The notes beneath the pieces were generated by a model, which had not been told where the DNA came from, did no database searches, and saw nothing but the letters and a program-made list of their open reading frames with translations. DNA of 64,000 nucleotides from Megalobrama amblycephala (Eukaryota; Chordata; Actinopteri; Cypriniformes; Xenocyprididae): contig NC_063052.1 of NCBI RefSeq assembly GCF_018812025.1, forward strand, positions 18,187,414 through 18,251,413. Reading direction: 5' to 3'. Position numbers and translations under genes: made by a program. Of this stretch, positions 62,517-64,000 are shown piece by piece (position 1 is the stretch's first letter; each line of letters begins with the position of its first letter).

Positions 62517-64000
62517 AGGTGCCCTAGAATTAAAAATTGAATTTATATTGGCATAGTTAAATAACAAGAGTTCAGTACATGGAAATGACATACAGTGAGT
62601 CTCAAACACCATTGTTTCCTCCTTCTTATATAAATCTCATTTGTTTAAAAGACCTCTGAAGAACAGGCGAATCTCAACATAACACCGACTGTTACGTAAC
62701 AGTCAGGATGTACGCCCCCAATATTTTCATATGCCAGCTCATGTTCAAAGCATTAAACAAGGGCAGGACGTCTGGATGTGCACAGCTGAATCATCAGACT
62801 AGGTAAGCAAGCAAGAACAATAGCGAAAAATGGCAGATGTAGCAATAATAACTGACATGATCCATGATAACATGATATTTTTAGTGATATTTGTAAACTG
62901 TCTTTCTAAATGTTTCGTTAGCATGTTGCTAATGTACTGTTAAATGTGGTTAAAGTTATCATTGTTTCTTCTTGTATTCACGGAGACAAGAGCCGTCGCT
63001 ATTTTCATTATTAAACACTTGCAGTCTGTATAATTCATAAACACAACTTCATTCTTTATAAATCTTTCCAACAGTGTAGCATTAGCCGTTAGCCACAGAT
63101 CACAGCCTCAAATTCATTCAGAATCAAATGTAAACATCCAAATAAATACAATACTCACATAATCCGACGCATGCATGCAGTATGCATGACGAACACTTTG
63201 TAAAGATCCATTTTGTGGGTTATATTAGCAGTGTAAACTTTGTTTAAGTAAGTGTAAACACTGTTTAAGGCAAGCGCAAGCTCCATGGGTGGGGAGCGTG
63301 AGCATTTAAAGGTGGTACAGAGGATGTTTTCGTCGACTGAGTTTTTGAAATGAGCGCATGCGGAAGAACAACCCCCCTCCTTCACAGCTCATTTCAAGTG
63401 AACGCCTCCCAAAACTCGTGCACGAGTGTTTGTTTACCACCGGCATTCGCTGTGTTATTAAGCCGGGCACACATTTAATGACTAGCTAAAACATTCTGAC
63501 TGTGCTCAACATACAGCGATTGTTTCCTGCTCCTGAAGCAGATTTATATTCTTTCACATGGAATTTGAACACCGACTGTAATCACAGACTGAACGCAAAC
63601 TGGCTCTGACTGGACGCGTTTGAGCGCGATCAGTCATAAGTATCAATTTACATTCATAATCGGCCTTACAATCGTTAAGCCGCGCACACACTTAGTGGAT
63701 TCATTATGTCGGACTCACCGCAGGTAACTCATAATCTGCAGTTGTTACTCCTGTCTCCTGACAAAAACATTGCATGCGGAGTGTGGAAAGTTACTATCTC
63801 TCACAAGGAACGTCATGGCAGTGATTGACAAGCCAGAGGGCCAATCCACGCACGCCTCTCGCAATGGCAGTGATTGACAAGCCAGAGGGCCAATCGTTTA
63901 CGCGATGATCGCGTAAATGATTGGCTGATGTTTTTAAGGCCCTACCTCGTGCACAGATGATGTATATTAATAATATTCCTTTCAGTGCACCTAATAAATA
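62517..64000. mobile_element. TTAA MITE family copy 3, with an unlike 3' half running past the window
   Basis: TTAA at 62513-62516, then AGGTGCCCTAGAATTAAAAA and full collinearity with copies 1 and 2 up to about 63309 (GAGCATTTAAAGG). From there the sequence is unrelated to the other copies' right ends and the AGGTGCCC inverse is not found before 64000. Either copy 3 is a longer relative, or a second element interrupts it at the internal TTTAAAGG. Confidence 0.65.
63813..63890. repeat. Direct duplication of a ~38-bp unit
   Basis: TGGCAGTGATTGACAAGCCA followed by GAGGGCCAATC occurs twice (63814 and 63854), then a GTTTACGCGAT-GATCGCGTAAAT palindrome at 63896-63919. Confidence 0.8.

Noticed and set aside
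62200..63385. ORFs inside the AGGTGCCC MITE copies, for example minus 63155-63385 and 22460-22801
   Set aside because: They share text (TANIT-x-K-x-x-x-x-K-x-F/S) because the elements are copies; frames are not maintained in copy 1 and no transposase motif is present.
1..64000. CRISPR arrays, operons, bacterial-type regulators, tRNA genes
   Set aside because: Spliced vertebrate gene and eukaryotic repeats throughout; no spaced direct-repeat array or cloverleaf with A/B boxes was recognised by eye.

Overview
The window looks like an intron-rich, repeat-dense vertebrate nuclear genome, most probably a cyprinid fish (carp/zebrafish group). The evidence is long AT-rich introns, dinucleotide arrays, and many TTAA- and hAT-type foldback elements of kinds abundant in cyprinids. 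It holds one recognisable host gene, read on the minus strand: the erythrocyte membrane protein 4.1 gene (epb41, protein 4.1R).

I can trace sixteen coding exons from 61669 down to the stop at 23757-23759. All splice sites are GT/AG, and the spliced length is 1854 nt (617 codons plus stop) with every exon phase matching. The 5' part of the gene (headpiece and most of FERM lobe F1) lies beyond base 64000. In transcription order the exons encode the FERM domain (61669-56530), the FERM-adjacent domain (56413-56238), a Ser/Pro-rich linker (48946-48702), three small cassette exons of the spectrin-actin-binding (SAB) region (48282-48208, 47450-47412, 42420-42358), the conserved [13 protein letters not shown] exon (37338-37168) and the C-terminal domain (25892-23757). 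The 63-nt exon at 42358-42420 is the counterpart of mammalian exon 16, the erythroid-regulated SAB exon. It is followed by two UGCAUG (RBFOX) motifs 39-56 nt past its donor.

The most novel candidate is at 30691-31002, inside the 11-kb intron between the SVPEP exon and the C-terminal-domain exons. A strong acceptor opens a phase-0 frame of 103 codons that is acidic and ends in a roughly 20-residue hydrophobic segment at the extreme C-terminus. Canonical poly(A) signals lie downstream. If used, it would replace the C-terminal domain with a membrane tail anchor. An internal donor could instead make it a 39-nt in-frame cassette.

The rest is repeats, often nested. At 8.76-11.34 kb an hAT-like element contains an LTR-retrotransposon remnant and a 922-bp palindromic array. 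At 42.9-46.8 kb a CACTACC-ended element is packed with foldbacks and a decayed L2-type LINE. At 49.37-50.96 kb one hAT element with a perfect 8-bp target duplication contains another hAT MITE with its own perfect 8-bp duplication. At 52.83-55.07 kb a Tc1 element with a broken transposase interrupts a TTAA foldback. Three copies of a ~0.96-kb TTAA MITE occur (14.3, 21.8, 62.5 kb), the last with a different 3' half. The region below 22.8 kb shows no coding exon; two AT-rich, homeodomain/SOX/CCAAT-like stretches at 15.6-15.9 and 17.75-17.87 kb are candidate conserved non-coding elements. I could run no alignments; family assignments rest on recognised motifs.
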